NCBI GenBank assembly: GCA_026461385.1
Contig: JAPJNB010000154.1
Span: forward strand, 1-38,685
Direction: 5' to 3'
DNA from: Akkermansiaceae bacterium
GTDB taxonomy: Bacteria > Verrucomicrobiota > Verrucomicrobiia > Verrucomicrobiales > Akkermansiaceae
Length of the DNA: 38,685 nt
The notes beneath the pieces were generated by a model. The model saw only the letters and a list, made by a program, of their open reading frames with translations, searched no databases and had not been told where the DNA came from. The position numbers and the translations under genes are program-made. Each line of letters starts with the position of its first letter. The stretch's first letter is position 1. Shown one piece after another: positions 7,824 to 15,681 of this stretch.

Positions 7824-8381
7824 ATGAGTTACCACTTACACACCACTCGCGGATACAGCTTCCCGGCAGTATCGAGCGCAATGCAGAAGGCGATCCGACG
7901 CGGCGACGCAAAACTTGCCGGATATTGGGGGCTAGAACTATGGGCGAGCGGATACGGTCAGTATGTCTGGCGACGCTTGCTCACGGTGAGCGCTGAGGAC
8001 TGCTGGGGCATCCTCACGGCGGAGGTCAAGGCGCTGCACGATAGCTACACCGAGATCAACAAGACCACCACAGCGAAGAAGCCTAAGGGCCGCATATTCG
8101 TCTCCAAGGCGGTGATCCTGCTCTGCCTCGCCAAGAAGAGCCGCGACCCCGACCACCTGCAAAACTTCGTCTATGACCAGCAGGCTGGATTGGACCCGGA
8201 AACCCTGACCGATGAACTCGAACAATCCGGCGAATACATCGCCATCCCCGACTACGCATACGACTGCCACACGCCACAGGGGCGTAAGATGGGCAAGACC
8301 AAGGCGGAGTTCTTCCGGCAGGAGCAAGACGCCCTCAATCCCTTCATCCCCGGCCTTTTCGACACTCTGATTGATTCCTGA
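7824..8381 (+). CDS. RarA/MgsA C-terminal-like protein
   Basis: A 185-residue protein whose N-terminal half resembles the C-terminal domain of the replication-associated AAA+ protein RarA/MgsA: SAMQKAIRRGD, LAGYWGLELWASGYG and YVWRRLLTVSAEDCWG (residues about 18-65). The AAA+ ATPase module is absent, so it is a stand-alone version of the tetramerisation and partner-binding part. Proteins like this occur in phages and plasmids. The C-terminal part has CHTPQGRKMGKTKAEFF. It is third in the plus-strand unit after the ParB-like and glycosyltransferase-like genes, 58 bp from the latter. A role at replication forks is inferred from homology only. Confidence 0.7.
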   Translation: MSYHLHTTRGYSFPAVSSAMQKAIRRGDAKLAGYWGLELWASGYGQYVWRRLLTVSAEDCWGILTAEVKALHDSYTEINKTTTAKKPKGRIFVSKAVILLCLAKKSRDPDHLQNFVYDQQAGLDPETLTDELEQSGEYIAIPDYAYDCHTPQGRKMGKTKAEFFRQEQDALNPFIPGLFDTLIDS

Positions 8382-8404
8382 TAAACCAACAACCCTGAGA
8401 TCCT

Positions 8405-8686
8405 ATGCCATACAAACTGATGCAACCCCGCTTCCCAATTGGGAAAACCTACGCCACACCCGGTGCGCTTGCGCTGGACGTTGACCTCACAAAATACATC
8501 CACCGCCACCACTGCGGCGATTGGGGCGAGGAACTTTGCGCCGAAGACAAACAGGCGAACGAAGACGCCCTTGAACACGGTAGTCGCCTGCTGAGTTGTT
8601 ACCGCACCCCCGCTGGCGACCGTCTCTACATCATCACCGAGTGGGACCGGTCGATGACGACGATCATGCTGCCTTCTGAATACTGA
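8405..8686 (+). CDS. Conserved small protein of plasmid/phage type, function unknown
   Basis: A 93-residue protein with a recognisable family pattern: TPGALAL, HHCGDWGEELCAEDKQANEDAL, HGSRLLSCYRT, LYIITEWDRSMTTIMLPSEY. Small proteins with this HxxGDWGE...EDxxANExAL...ITExDRSxTTxxLPxEY pattern are common on mobile elements and have no established role that I know. It starts 23 bp after the RarA-like gene and closes the plus-strand unit. The 143-bp repeat copy A begins six bases after its stop. Confidence 0.75.
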   Translation: MPYKLMQPRFPIGKTYATPGALALDVDLTKYIHRHHCGDWGEELCAEDKQANEDALEHGSRLLSCYRTPAGDRLYIITEWDRSMTTIMLPSEY

Positions 8687-8691
8687 ACCAT

Positions 8692-8834
8692 CCTGTTCAA
8701 TCCGTATGCCAACGGAGCTTTTCAGCGACTAACAGCAGACTAACAAATGCGGAATGTGGATGTGAGGGCCGACCATATTGCCATCCCTTGTGCTGGGGGC
8801 GTGAGTTCCTACGGCTGATTACGCGGCAATATGG
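8692..8834. repeat. 143-bp direct repeat, copy A (downstream of vapC)
   Basis: This copy aligns without gaps to copy B at 9522-9664; I count about 22 mismatches, roughly 85% identity. The best conserved stretch covers GTGAGGGCCGACCATATTGC and the bases after it. Inside is a 10-bp perfect inverted repeat, CCATATTGCC (about 8772-8781) and GGCAATATGG (8825-8834), with a 43-nt loop. No protein is encoded. Together with copy B it brackets the VapBC genes. Confidence 0.85.
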
Positions 8835-8853
8835 CGGCTGCGTTTTACGAATG

Positions 8854-9264
8854 TTACTCCATAAATGGGTTGATGACACGAACGCCCGCATAGCTCTGGC
8901 CGTGATTCAAGTCTTCCGAATAGACGGCTTGGCATCCAAGTTCCACGGCGGCTGCGATGATTGCGGAGTCCCAATAGGAAAGCTTGTAGCGGTTCTTGAT
9001 CTGGAGTGCCGCCCAGAACACAGATTCGGTGACTGCCAGAACCGGGTAGGCTTCGAGCGACTCAAGAATTCCCACCACCTGATCATGGGGTATTTTGAAT
9101 TTTGCGGTGGCGTTGACGTAAAACTCCGCCTGCACCTGCACTGAAAGGCCACCACCTTCCATCGTCAGCAGTTCCCTTGCCTTGGCGCGCTTATGCTGTT
9201 CCGACTTATTGCTGGATGCGGCGTAGAGCAGGATGTTGGTATCAAAGAAGAATTCAGCGTGCAT
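8854..9264 (-). CDS. VapC-like PIN-domain toxin
   Basis: A 136-residue PIN-domain ribonuclease. The start MHAEFFFDTNILLY carries the first acidic residue (D8); acidic residues further on are in VQVQAEFYV, YWDSAIIAAA and YSEDLNHG, which together form the four-acid metal site of VapC toxins. VapC enzymes cut tRNA or rRNA and stop translation. The frame continues upstream, but ATG 9264 is chosen because it gives the canonical PIN start and an 11-base overlap with the antitoxin gene. The pair stands alone between two 143-bp direct repeats. Confidence 0.88.
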   Translation of the reverse strand: MHAEFFFDTNILLYAASSNKSEQHKRAKARELLTMEGGGLSVQVQAEFYVNATAKFKIPHDQVVGILESLEAYPVLAVTESVFWAALQIKNRYKLSYWDSAIIAAAVELGCQAVYSEDLNHGQSYAGVRVINPFME

Positions 9265-9484
9265 TCGCTTCGGTTCGGGTAAGACGTTTACCGGCGGTGA
9301 TCCCCGGTGCCTTGTCCATGGCGGCAAATAGCTTCTTGGCCCGGTCTTTTGCCGCCACATGCTTCTCTGTGATTACGTGCTCCAAGCCCTGAAGCACAAG
9401 GGCTCGCAGGGTGGTCCGGCGCTCGGCAGCGATTATCTTCGCCTTTTTAACAATGGCATCAGGCAGTTCGATGGTGGTTTTCAT
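9254..9484 (-). CDS. VapB-like ribbon-helix-helix antitoxin
   Basis: A 76-residue antitoxin. MKTTIELPDAIVKKAKIIAA followed by RTTLRALVLQGLE is a ribbon-helix-helix DNA-binding domain; the basic C-terminal half (KDRAKKLFAAMDKAP) would bind and block the PIN toxin. It precedes and overlaps the toxin gene, the normal order for translational coupling. Only 37 bp separate its start from repeat copy B, so the promoter probably lies partly within that repeat. Confidence 0.86.
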   Translation of the reverse strand: MKTTIELPDAIVKKAKIIAAERRTTLRALVLQGLEHVITEKHVAAKDRAKKLFAAMDKAPGITAGKRLTRTEANAR

Positions 9485-9521
9485 GAACTGTAAATACGGT
9501 TCTACGGGTGATTTGTCAATG

Positions 9522-9664
9522 CCTGTTCAATCCGCATGCCAACGGATCTTTCCCGCGTCTAATGGCTGACTAGCATACGCGGATGGTGGATGTGAGGGCC
9601 GACCATATTGCCATCCCTTGTGCTTGGGTAGTGAGTCCACATGGGTGACTACGCGGCAATATGG
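9522..9664. repeat. 143-bp direct repeat, copy B (upstream of vapB)
   Basis: The same length and order as copy A, including the same 10-bp inverted repeat (CCATATTGCC near 9602 and GGCAATATGG ending at 9664). The two copies are 830 bp apart, start to start, and enclose only the toxin-antitoxin pair. No open frame is supported inside it. Confidence 0.85.
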
Positions 9665-9677
9665 TGAAAGTGGCTAA

Positions 9678-9941
9678 CTACAAGAGTTTACCAACTGGTT
9701 CGTTAATCACGCAGTCCATGCCGTCGTCTCCTCTGATGGTTACTTTTCCATCAGCAAATGACCATGTCGCATAGAATTTCTTTCCTTCAAACCAATAGGA
9801 TCCAGTGGCCACATATTCAGCACCTTCTTGGATTGCTTTCCAGCGCCGTCGACTAACTTTGATTGTTGAGTCTACGTCGTCGTTCCCCCAAAAAGCTGTT
9901 AGGTGGATGAAGATCCTTGGCTTAGCAGGAGTCTTTTTCAT
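9678..9941 (-). CDS. Hypothetical protein, 87 aa
   Basis: A small protein I do not recognise. It starts MKKTPAKPRIFIH, has a basic SRRRWKAIQEGAEYVATG segment and then alternating strands (SYWFEGKKFYATWSFADGKV, TIRGDDG), suggesting a compact beta-rich fold. Its ATG overlaps the stop of the LRR-like gene (ATGA), so the two form one transcription unit and may act together. The base composition is more balanced than that of the AT-rich gene upstream. No signal peptide or membrane segment is seen. Confidence 0.7.
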   Translation of the reverse strand: MKKTPAKPRIFIHLTAFWGNDDVDSTIKVSRRRWKAIQEGAEYVATGSYWFEGKKFYATWSFADGKVTIRGDDGMDCVINEPVGKLL

Positions 9942-11410
9942 GGTAACTTTGCGATTTCTTCCAAGTTATCCCTTGGGAAAATCTGATCACTGTGCAATAA
10001 AGCTGCTGCACCTAATTTTGATATGTTTAAATTATCCGGCAGGAAAATGCTCGACTTGGATCCTCTGCTCAAAATTTTGGCGCTTTCGTCGGACACTAAT
10101 AAAGGAATATCGGTTCTGTCCTCACTAGAGTTGCCTATATAAAACGTCGCAGAATGGCTGGCTATGCTGGCAGCAAGCTTGGGAGATATATCAGATATCC
10201 CATTTATCTCAATCCAAACATCCTCAATACATGGAATCCTATCAATAACTTTTGGATCTAGAACCTGAGCCTCAAAAAAATCAAAATATTTTCTGTACCT
10301 GTGATTCGACAGCGTACTTGCCATCTCTGAGCTTAGGTTATAGCAGTTATGAAATCGAATCGGGCACGCCAGGTTTGATAATAATCTGAAATGTGACAAT
10401 GTAGTTATATCGCCTGTCCACTTGATTCCATTAAGTCGCGTTCCATAACCAACGATTGGAACAAGTTCTTCGGTCATTGCCTTGGCAAGATCTTCAGCAA
10501 AGTCACCATTGGTAAAATAATTTATCGCTTCGTATTTGAATAACTCGCGAGTTTTGTTGTGTTTTCCCAGAAATTGTGCCAACGAAACCCAGATTTGCGC
10601 TCTTTCAGGAGAGTAATCACCAAAATCAAGCCTTAGGCCGCTCTGATTAAATCTCATAAGATGCCTGAGATAGTTTTTGGTCAGCATGAGCTTCAGTAAA
10701 TCAGCTTCGTTTGGCCCTAGAGCCTCAAATGCTTCAAATGCTGCGTGGATTTCGTCTGGATCAGAGCTTAATTCGAGCACATTTCTGATTTCAACAGTCT
10801 CTCTTGGTGCAATTTTCGACTCGTTTTTAGCAAAATTTTTGATCGCTTTCAGGACCGCTTCGTTATTTTTCTCATTAAGTAGAACAAAGCCCCAAACGTC
10901 CGATAAGCAAGTGGCAGCGTGTTCCGTAAGTGTAATATCGCGATATGTCTTGAGGATTAGAAGATCCTTTTCGTCCCGCTTAGAATCCTGTATGCCCTTG
11001 CCAAATGACTCTGCAATTTCGTCAGGAATTATCTCAAGTCCCTTGAGCGAAGTGTATTTCCCATTCGTCCCCAAGTAATACGCCGCCTCTGGGGATAGCC
11101 TCTTTATGCCATTCAAATGCAGTGCAAAACTTCCTTTGGCGAGGGTGCTTACCACATCTGCGCCAATTTCAGTGAGCCCTCCGAGGAATATCTCTTTAGC
11201 GTTTATTTTGCTAAGACACGCTGCAATGCTATCTGAGATTGCCGTGAGTCCATTCAAGTCGCACTTGTCGTATGGCCATTTTCGATCTGACTCCGCAAGA
11301 ATCGCTGCAGCTTCCTCCGTTATGGACTCTGCTTCATGCAAGCTGATTGATTCTGGGGCCGCGATGAATTTTCTGGCAGCATCTGCATCGATTATTTTTA
11401 TTTTTTCCAT
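9938..11410 (-). CDS. Leucine-rich-repeat-like protein, AT-rich accessory gene
   Basis: A 490-residue cytoplasmic protein without signal peptide or membrane segment. It has recurring units of about 20-23 residues of the type L-x-G-L-x-x-L-s-x-x-a-A-x-x-L: LNGLTAISDSIAACLSKI, LGGLTEIGADVVSTLAKG, LNGIKRLSPEAAYYLGTN, LKGLEIIPDEIAESFGKG, and again near the end INGISDISPKLAASIASH and LNISKLGAAALLHSD. These look like diverged leucine-rich repeats with the variant pattern common in Planctomycetes/Verrucomicrobia proteins. A helical, irregular middle (residues about 150-300) separates two repeat blocks. The gene is clearly richer in A and T than its neighbours, a sign of recent acquisition. A protein-binding role is likely; the partner is unknown. 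Confidence 0.75.
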   Translation of the reverse strand: MEKIKIIDADAARKFIAAPESISLHEAESITEEAAAILAESDRKWPYDKCDLNGLTAISDSIAACLSKINAKEIFLGGLTEIGADVVSTLAKGSFALHLNGIKRLSPEAAYYLGTNGKYTSLKGLEIIPDEIAESFGKGIQDSKRDEKDLLILKTYRDITLTEHAATCLSDVWGFVLLNEKNNEAVLKAIKNFAKNESKIAPRETVEIRNVLELSSDPDEIHAAFEAFEALGPNEADLLKLMLTKNYLRHLMRFNQSGLRLDFGDYSPERAQIWVSLAQFLGKHNKTRELFKYEAINYFTNGDFAEDLAKAMTEELVPIVGYGTRLNGIKWTGDITTLSHFRLLSNLACPIRFHNCYNLSSEMASTLSNHRYRKYFDFFEAQVLDPKVIDRIPCIEDVWIEINGISDISPKLAASIASHSATFYIGNSSEDRTDIPLLVSDESAKILSRGSKSSIFLPDNLNISKLGAAALLHSDQIFPRDNLEEIAKLP

Positions 11411-11606
11411 AGTGGCTATTTAATATTTAAAATAGAATACTCCTAAATTGAATCTTAAAAATAAACAGATTCTTAAGTCCTCGTTAGCGTATATAGCTAT
11501 GCAGTTTTATTGAGAAATATTTTTCAGTCAATTTTGCGATATTTTCTAGCATTTTTAGGTGTAATAGTCCCATATTGGTATTAACTTTTTTAGCCTTATT
11601 TAACTA
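11411..11606. other. AT-rich intergenic region
   Basis: A 196-bp stretch very rich in A and T between two minus-strand genes. It contains many TATTTTT-type runs and no supported open frame. It probably holds the promoter of the LRR-like gene, but so many AT-rich hexamers occur that I cannot single one out. Confidence 0.4.
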
Positions 11607-11909
11607 TTAGTAACCCTGTGTCTTAATTTTTTCTATGAGCTTTTCTTCGTCTCTAAGTTGTTGTGCGTGGCGGTGGCAATATCCAGTGCCAGCCTCCAAA
11701 AAGCTGCTTTGTGAATCTGTGCATCCTGCATACTTGCAATAATTTATTTTGCCTCTACCAATGCTAGGTGAGCTTCCACCACTAACTCCGTTGGTACTTT
11801 TGCCACAAAAGTTTACGGCTAATACGAAACTAATGATAAAAATAGTTGCAATAGGGCCGACAGAGATTTCACCCCGAAGATGATATGAAGTTCGATTGGT
11901 AGATTTCAT
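11607..11909 (-). CDS. Small membrane-anchored Cys/His-rich protein, 100 aa
   Basis: One transmembrane segment is visible at residues about 18-35 (VGPIATIFIISFVLAVNFCG). After it comes a Gly/Ser linker and then a compact Cys/His cluster, NYCKYAGCTDSQ and TGYCHRHAQ, which could bind a metal, and a charged tail (RDEEKLIEKIKTQ). It shares the AT-rich composition of the neighbouring LRR-like gene and probably arrived with it. I do not recognise a family. The start is supported by the usual position of the membrane helix close to the N-terminus. Confidence 0.65.
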   Translation of the reverse strand: MKSTNRTSYHLRGEISVGPIATIFIISFVLAVNFCGKSTNGVSGGSSPSIGRGKINYCKYAGCTDSQSSFLEAGTGYCHRHAQQLRDEEKLIEKIKTQGY

Positions 11910-11955
11910 TTTTTAAGATTCGTAAATTTTTGATAATTAGGTTTTGGCTGAAACT

Positions 11956-12063
11956 ATGCAAAAACAGAATTTAAAAGCACTTATTTGCATGTCTATTTCG
12001 TTATGGCCGATGATCTTTGCTGATGGTGGTCATGAAGATTTGCGGTTGGTGATTTCGAATTAG
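11956..12063 (+). CDS. Possible 35-aa exported peptide or gene remnant
   Basis: An ATG at 11956 opens a short frame that starts like a signal peptide: MQKQNLKALICMSISLWPMI, then FADGGHEDLRLVISN and stop. It could be a small exported peptide or the surviving 5' end of a secreted-protein gene cut off by rearrangement. Nothing downstream in any frame continues it. It is divergent from the 100-aa gene. Support is weak. The rest of the stretch to 12226 has no clear gene. Confidence 0.25.
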   Translation: MQKQNLKALICMSISLWPMIFADGGHEDLRLVISN

Positions 12064-12226
12064 ATTCTGATTTCTCCATCAGGATGTCAAGGAGGCTCAT
12101 GCTTTGAAAAAACGCCCGTGAAAATGGTGCGACTCGTCGTGTGGATGGTGCGCGACAAACGACGCGGGTGGCTGGCAGGAAGAAGGATGTCGGAACGCAC
12201 AACCTCTCCGGCATCCAGATCCACAA

Positions 12227-13171
12227 ATGAAACCGCAAGATCCCCAAGCCGAACGCATCACCTTCGGAGTTGAACTCGAAACCACCATCCCCGCGCTCTC
12301 CGGCGTCACCATCGGAGGCTATCACAATGGCAGCACCGTGCGCGTGGGAGCCATCAACGGAACCTCCCAGCACCTCACCGCGCCCACCTTCAATGGCAAT
12401 CATTGGAAGGCTGAGCGTGATGGTTCCATCCGCGCCAACTCGGGCCGCCTGGCCTGTGAATTCGTCTCACCCATCCTCCAAGGCGGCGATGGCGTCTCTC
12501 ACCTCATTGAATTCGTGGAGTGGGCCAACGCCATCGGGGCGAACGTGAACGGCTCCTGCGGCGTCCACATCACCGTGGGCGTGGCTTCCATCATTGGCAC
12601 GGACGATCCTCAAGCCATTAGCGAATACGGCCGCAAGCTCGCCCACATCGCACGGTGGCACGCCATGGCACTCTACGGCCAAACGGGAACCGGACGCCAC
12701 CTGAACCGATTCAGCCACACGCTCGGCGAGGACGTGGGCACTCTGGTCCGCCAGATGGAACGCAACAGCAATCCTACCCGCAAATCCGAGGCCGCCCGCC
12801 AATGTGGCCGTGGCATGATCAATTTCCAAAAACTCTTCACCCACGGAGTGATCGAATTCCGGGTCTTTGCCGGCACACTCAACCGCCACAAACTTCTTCA
12901 CCACCTTGCCACGGTGTTAGGGCTTTGCCGCCGGGCTGCCGAAGTCGAGTGCCTCGGGTCTTTCGGAAAAAACAAGAGCCAAGCCAAACGGACGGCCACC
13001 GCCAAGGACGCTCTGCGCTTCCTCTGGGATTACCTCGGATGGACCGGTTCCAAGCGCCCTGTCGCCCTGGGTCTTGTCGGCCCCCTGCATTCGGAATTCA
13101 AGCACTACCGGAAGATCGCGGACCGGATGTGCCGCCGCTTCGATTCCCGCTTTCCCTACGCCAACCTCTAA
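12227..13171 (+). CDS. Amidoligase-family enzyme (COOH-NH2 ligase fold)
   Basis: A 314-residue protein of the amidoligase family (glutamine-synthetase-like fold). Characteristic pieces: ITFGVELETTIP at residues 10-21 with the metal-binding acids, RDGSIRA (about 65), ACEFVSPILQGGDG, NGSCGVHITVG (about 105), and GVIEFRVFAGTLN (about 210). Such enzymes use ATP to join a carboxylate and an amine. The following gene is a glutamine amidotransferase, which would release the ammonia or remove a glutamyl group; this pairing is known for amidoligases on mobile elements, where peptide tagging or cell-wall modification has been proposed. The substrate cannot be read from the sequence. No clear Shine-Dalgarno lies before the ATG. 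Confidence 0.85.
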   Translation: MKPQDPQAERITFGVELETTIPALSGVTIGGYHNGSTVRVGAINGTSQHLTAPTFNGNHWKAERDGSIRANSGRLACEFVSPILQGGDGVSHLIEFVEWANAIGANVNGSCGVHITVGVASIIGTDDPQAISEYGRKLAHIARWHAMALYGQTGTGRHLNRFSHTLGEDVGTLVRQMERNSNPTRKSEAARQCGRGMINFQKLFTHGVIEFRVFAGTLNRHKLLHHLATVLGLCRRAAEVECLGSFGKNKSQAKRTATAKDALRFLWDYLGWTGSKRPVALGLVGPLHSEFKHYRKIADRMCRRFDSRFPYANL

Positions 13172-13183
13172 TCAATTCGAACC

Positions 13184-13831
13184 ATGTGTGTAATCCTAGT
13201 ATGCCCCGCCAATGTGCGGCCTGATAGAAAAACCCTCGATGCCTGCCACGATGCCAACCCCCACGGTGCCGGTGTGGCATGGCGGGAAGACGGAGTGGTG
13301 CGCTGGTTCAAGGGACTCGAACCCGGCGAACTCGAACCACTGATCGCCGGACTATCTGGCGAGATCGTGATCCATTTCCGATGGGCGAGCGTGGGGGAGG
13401 TGACGCCCAAGCTCTGCCATCCATTTCCGATCACTGCCTGCGCCACCACGCGCCTCTCTGGTCATGCCCGCGCCGTGCTCTTCCACAATGGGACGTGGTG
13501 CCAGTGGCGCGACACTTTACGGCGAATGCCCAAACACCGGATGCCTGACGGCCTGTTGTCCGACACTCGCGTGGCCGCCTCCTTGGTGGACCTTTGCGGG
13601 ATGGACACGCTTGACCGACTTCCCGGACGTTGGGTGTTCTTCGACCGCGACTTCACCGAACTTTACGGCGACTGGCGCGAATGGCGGGGGATGAAGGCGA
13701 GCAACCTCGGCTTCACCTATGGGCTTGTGATGCGGCCTTCTTTCTTCGCGCTCAATCATACGCAGACTGCGGATAGCTACCACCAGCCATTTCTCGATTT
13801 CTCGGACACCTGCGGCAACTCGGATATCTGA
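13184..13831 (+). CDS. Class II glutamine amidotransferase-like (Ntn hydrolase)
   Basis: A 215-residue protein that begins MCVILVCPANVRP: after removal of Met the N-terminal Cys would be the Ntn-hydrolase nucleophile. NPHGAGVAWRED (about residues 25-36), EIVIHFRWAS (about 60) and AVLFHNGTW (about 96) match the substrate-binding strands of class II amidotransferases. It lacks any synthase domain and starts 12 bp after the amidoligase gene, so it most likely works with that enzyme on a shared gamma-glutamyl or peptide substrate. The C-terminal third is not recognisable. Confidence 0.8.
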   Translation: MCVILVCPANVRPDRKTLDACHDANPHGAGVAWREDGVVRWFKGLEPGELEPLIAGLSGEIVIHFRWASVGEVTPKLCHPFPITACATTRLSGHARAVLFHNGTWCQWRDTLRRMPKHRMPDGLLSDTRVAASLVDLCGMDTLDRLPGRWVFFDRDFTELYGDWREWRGMKASNLGFTYGLVMRPSFFALNHTQTADSYHQPFLDFSDTCGNSDI

Positions 13832-13883
13832 GTGCGCTGCATGTGGCCTCTCCACGCAAACCACGAACCCAAATACAGAAACC

Positions 13884-14153
13884 ATGAAAGCCACGATTCA
13901 ATTCACGCCGATGTTGGTCTGCACTCCTCGTGAGGATCATCAGCACATCTACACCGGCAAGGAGCTCGCCACGTATCTCCGAGTCTGCCACCGCCAACTT
14001 TATAACTGGCGAATGAGCGGACTCATCCCCTACATCAAAATCGGAAAAGCGGTGAGATACCGCCTCGCTGATGTGGAAGCTGTGCTCGCTACTTTAACGA
14101 TTCAACACGAAGCGAAGCCATTAGAAGGTTTCATGGGTATGTTGGATCGTTGA
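13884..14153 (+). CDS. Excisionase-like HTH protein (MerR-type helix 17 family)
   Basis: An 89-residue protein. Residues about 22-67 form a winged helix of the excisionase/AlpA type: IYTGKELATYLRVCHRQLYNW, then GLIPYIKIGKAVRYRLADVEAVL. Such proteins bend DNA in excision or act as small activators. It follows the amidotransferase gene by 52 bp and may regulate the amidoligase pair. It ends 61 bp from the convergent HipA gene. A second protein of this type lies at 30881-31093, but the sequences differ. Confidence 0.82.
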   Translation: MKATIQFTPMLVCTPREDHQHIYTGKELATYLRVCHRQLYNWRMSGLIPYIKIGKAVRYRLADVEAVLATLTIQHEAKPLEGFMGMLDR

Positions 14154-14214
14154 GTTGAGCTGAGAGCGGGCCTGCGCCCTTGGTGATGGTGCGGTGGCTT
14201 GTTGCCCTGCTGGA

Positions 14215-15474
14215 TCAATCGGCTGTCTTCTCCATCAAGCTCAGCATTCTCTCCGCACGCTTGGTGACGATCTCACGGACCGTTGTGTCCCTTAACTCGG
14301 GCAGAACTTGCGGTTCGCCGGTCGCATCCAGAATCTGCCGACACATGGTCTTAATTCGTTCACAAGCCATCGGCCATCCGAGTTTTGCTATGCCGCAAAG
14401 TTGCTTGAAGTGCTCAGGGGAAACCTCCGCCAGCGACGCGGCACTGCCAATTTTCATTGAGAGCGAGGTCGAAAGCTCCGGCCAAGCCATTGTGCAAACC
14501 TGATCGTAGAGCGGTGCCATTCTGCGGGTGTCTTGGGTGTAGAGAAACGAGTGGTTCTTTCCATGGGCATCGGCATTGCCCGTCACTGCCGAGAAGATCA
14601 CCGAATCCAGCATGTGCCTGATGTCCAGCACCGGTGTGGTGGACCAATCACGGATCATCTGAAAGCATTCGCGTAGCGACGGCCCTCCTTCCTGCTGGTA
14701 TTTGCGTGATGATGGATAACCAAGGGCTTGGCAGAAATCCTCCTGATGCAGCCGCCGGACGATCTCGCCGGACGCCCCTTGCACCCGGTCGTATCGTTTG
14801 CTGATCAGACATGGCACATTACCAATTCGCTCTACCCGTGCTTCGGCGGTGTCCAGTCCAATGCGGCGGGCGAGCGCCATGCACCATGCCTCGTTTTCGG
14901 CGAGACCGGGAAAACGTAGTGGCTCGGGTTTGATGATGTGGGTGCTGGGGGTGTCTCCCAGTGGCAATGCCAAGCTGGTTGCACCGCCGAAGGTGGAATC
15001 GATCACCACCGGCAATTTGATCTGTGCTCCTGCGAGTGAAAGTCGCAGGCCCTGCTCCCCGGCAAGCAACGGTTGATGGGGGAGTCGATCCATGATCTCG
15101 ATGACCTCCCCCTCGCTGAGCCAACGCACTCCGCTATCGGACGGTGCCCGCCCTTCCATTTCCTCAGGCACAAGCGCGATCGCCCCCGCGCATTCACCGC
15201 CGATCCTCTCCAGCATCGCAAAATCGTTGTTCGCGCTGATGCCCAAGTTTCGGGCGATCTGATCCCGCGAGTCGGCTTCCGGAAGCAAACCGCCAAAGAA
15301 GACATTTACCCGTTGACCAACAAAAGGCTCGGCTTGCAGCGGCAACTGGCGAGACAACGGCAACGCACCCGTATCCGCCAACCAAGCTTCGCCATACTGA
15401 AACACCAATTGTTGGCCGTCATCGCCGAGCATTCCGACCCGCTTCCCATGCAAGTGAACAATCAATGGATTCAT
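14215..15474 (-). CDS. hipA: HipA-family serine/threonine kinase toxin
   Basis: A 419-residue kinase. Family landmarks: FFGGLLPEADSR (residues 59-70), SLAGAQIKLP (146-155), HIIKPEP (179-185, nucleotide-binding K182), GNADAHGKNHSF (299-310, catalytic D302) and PLYDQVC (321-327, metal-binding D324). HipA kinases phosphorylate aminoacyl-tRNA synthetases and arrest growth. The ATG overlaps the stop of the HipB gene, so expression is coupled. All motifs are intact. The pair is placed convergently to the amidoligase unit and is likely a prophage stability or anti-phage module. Confidence 0.92.
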   Translation of the reverse strand: MNPLIVHLHGKRVGMLGDDGQQLVFQYGEAWLADTGALPLSRQLPLQAEPFVGQRVNVFFGGLLPEADSRDQIARNLGISANNDFAMLERIGGECAGAIALVPEEMEGRAPSDSGVRWLSEGEVIEIMDRLPHQPLLAGEQGLRLSLAGAQIKLPVVIDSTFGGATSLALPLGDTPSTHIIKPEPLRFPGLAENEAWCMALARRIGLDTAEARVERIGNVPCLISKRYDRVQGASGEIVRRLHQEDFCQALGYPSSRKYQQEGGPSLRECFQMIRDWSTTPVLDIRHMLDSVIFSAVTGNADAHGKNHSFLYTQDTRRMAPLYDQVCTMAWPELSTSLSMKIGSAASLAEVSPEHFKQLCGIAKLGWPMACERIKTMCRQILDATGEPQVLPELRDTTVREIVTKRAERMLSLMEKTAD

Positions 15475-15680
15475 GGCTCTCCAATTTCCAGTTTCAAACC
15501 CAGTGCGCGGACAATCTCCAAGGCTTTACCCAGTTGGCAGGTCGGCTTGCCCTTTTCCAAATCAATTATGAACCGCAACCCGGTTCCCGACGTCATGGCC
15601 AAATCTCTCTGAGTCACCTTCAAGTGGCGTCTCTGCTGGCGAATCGCCTGGCCAAGGCTCTGTGCATCCTGAATCTTCAT
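15471..15680 (-). CDS. hipB: HipB-like XRE antitoxin
   Basis: A 69-residue helix-turn-helix protein: LGQAIRQQRRHLKVTQRDLA is the first part of the XRE domain and GTGLRFIIDLEKGKPTCQLG the recognition and following helices, ending LGLKLEI as in HipB proteins. It neutralises HipA and represses the operon by binding upstream operators; three matching sites are visible at 15682-15796. The first begins only two bases before the ATG. Confidence 0.9.
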   Translation of the reverse strand: MKIQDAQSLGQAIRQQRRHLKVTQRDLAMTSGTGLRFIIDLEKGKPTCQLGKALEIVRALGLKLEIGEP

Positions 15681-15681
15681 A

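Noticed and set aside
7034..7825. 263-codon open frame on the minus strand
   Set aside because: It lies wholly opposite the glycosyltransferase-like gene and the end of the ParB-like gene. Its protein is a typical antisense shadow with no recognisable domain.
8692..9664. Integron attC sites around vapBC
   Set aside because: The repeats contain some TAAC-like motifs, but no paired RYYYAAC and GTTRRRY core sites at the right places, and no integron integrase is seen.
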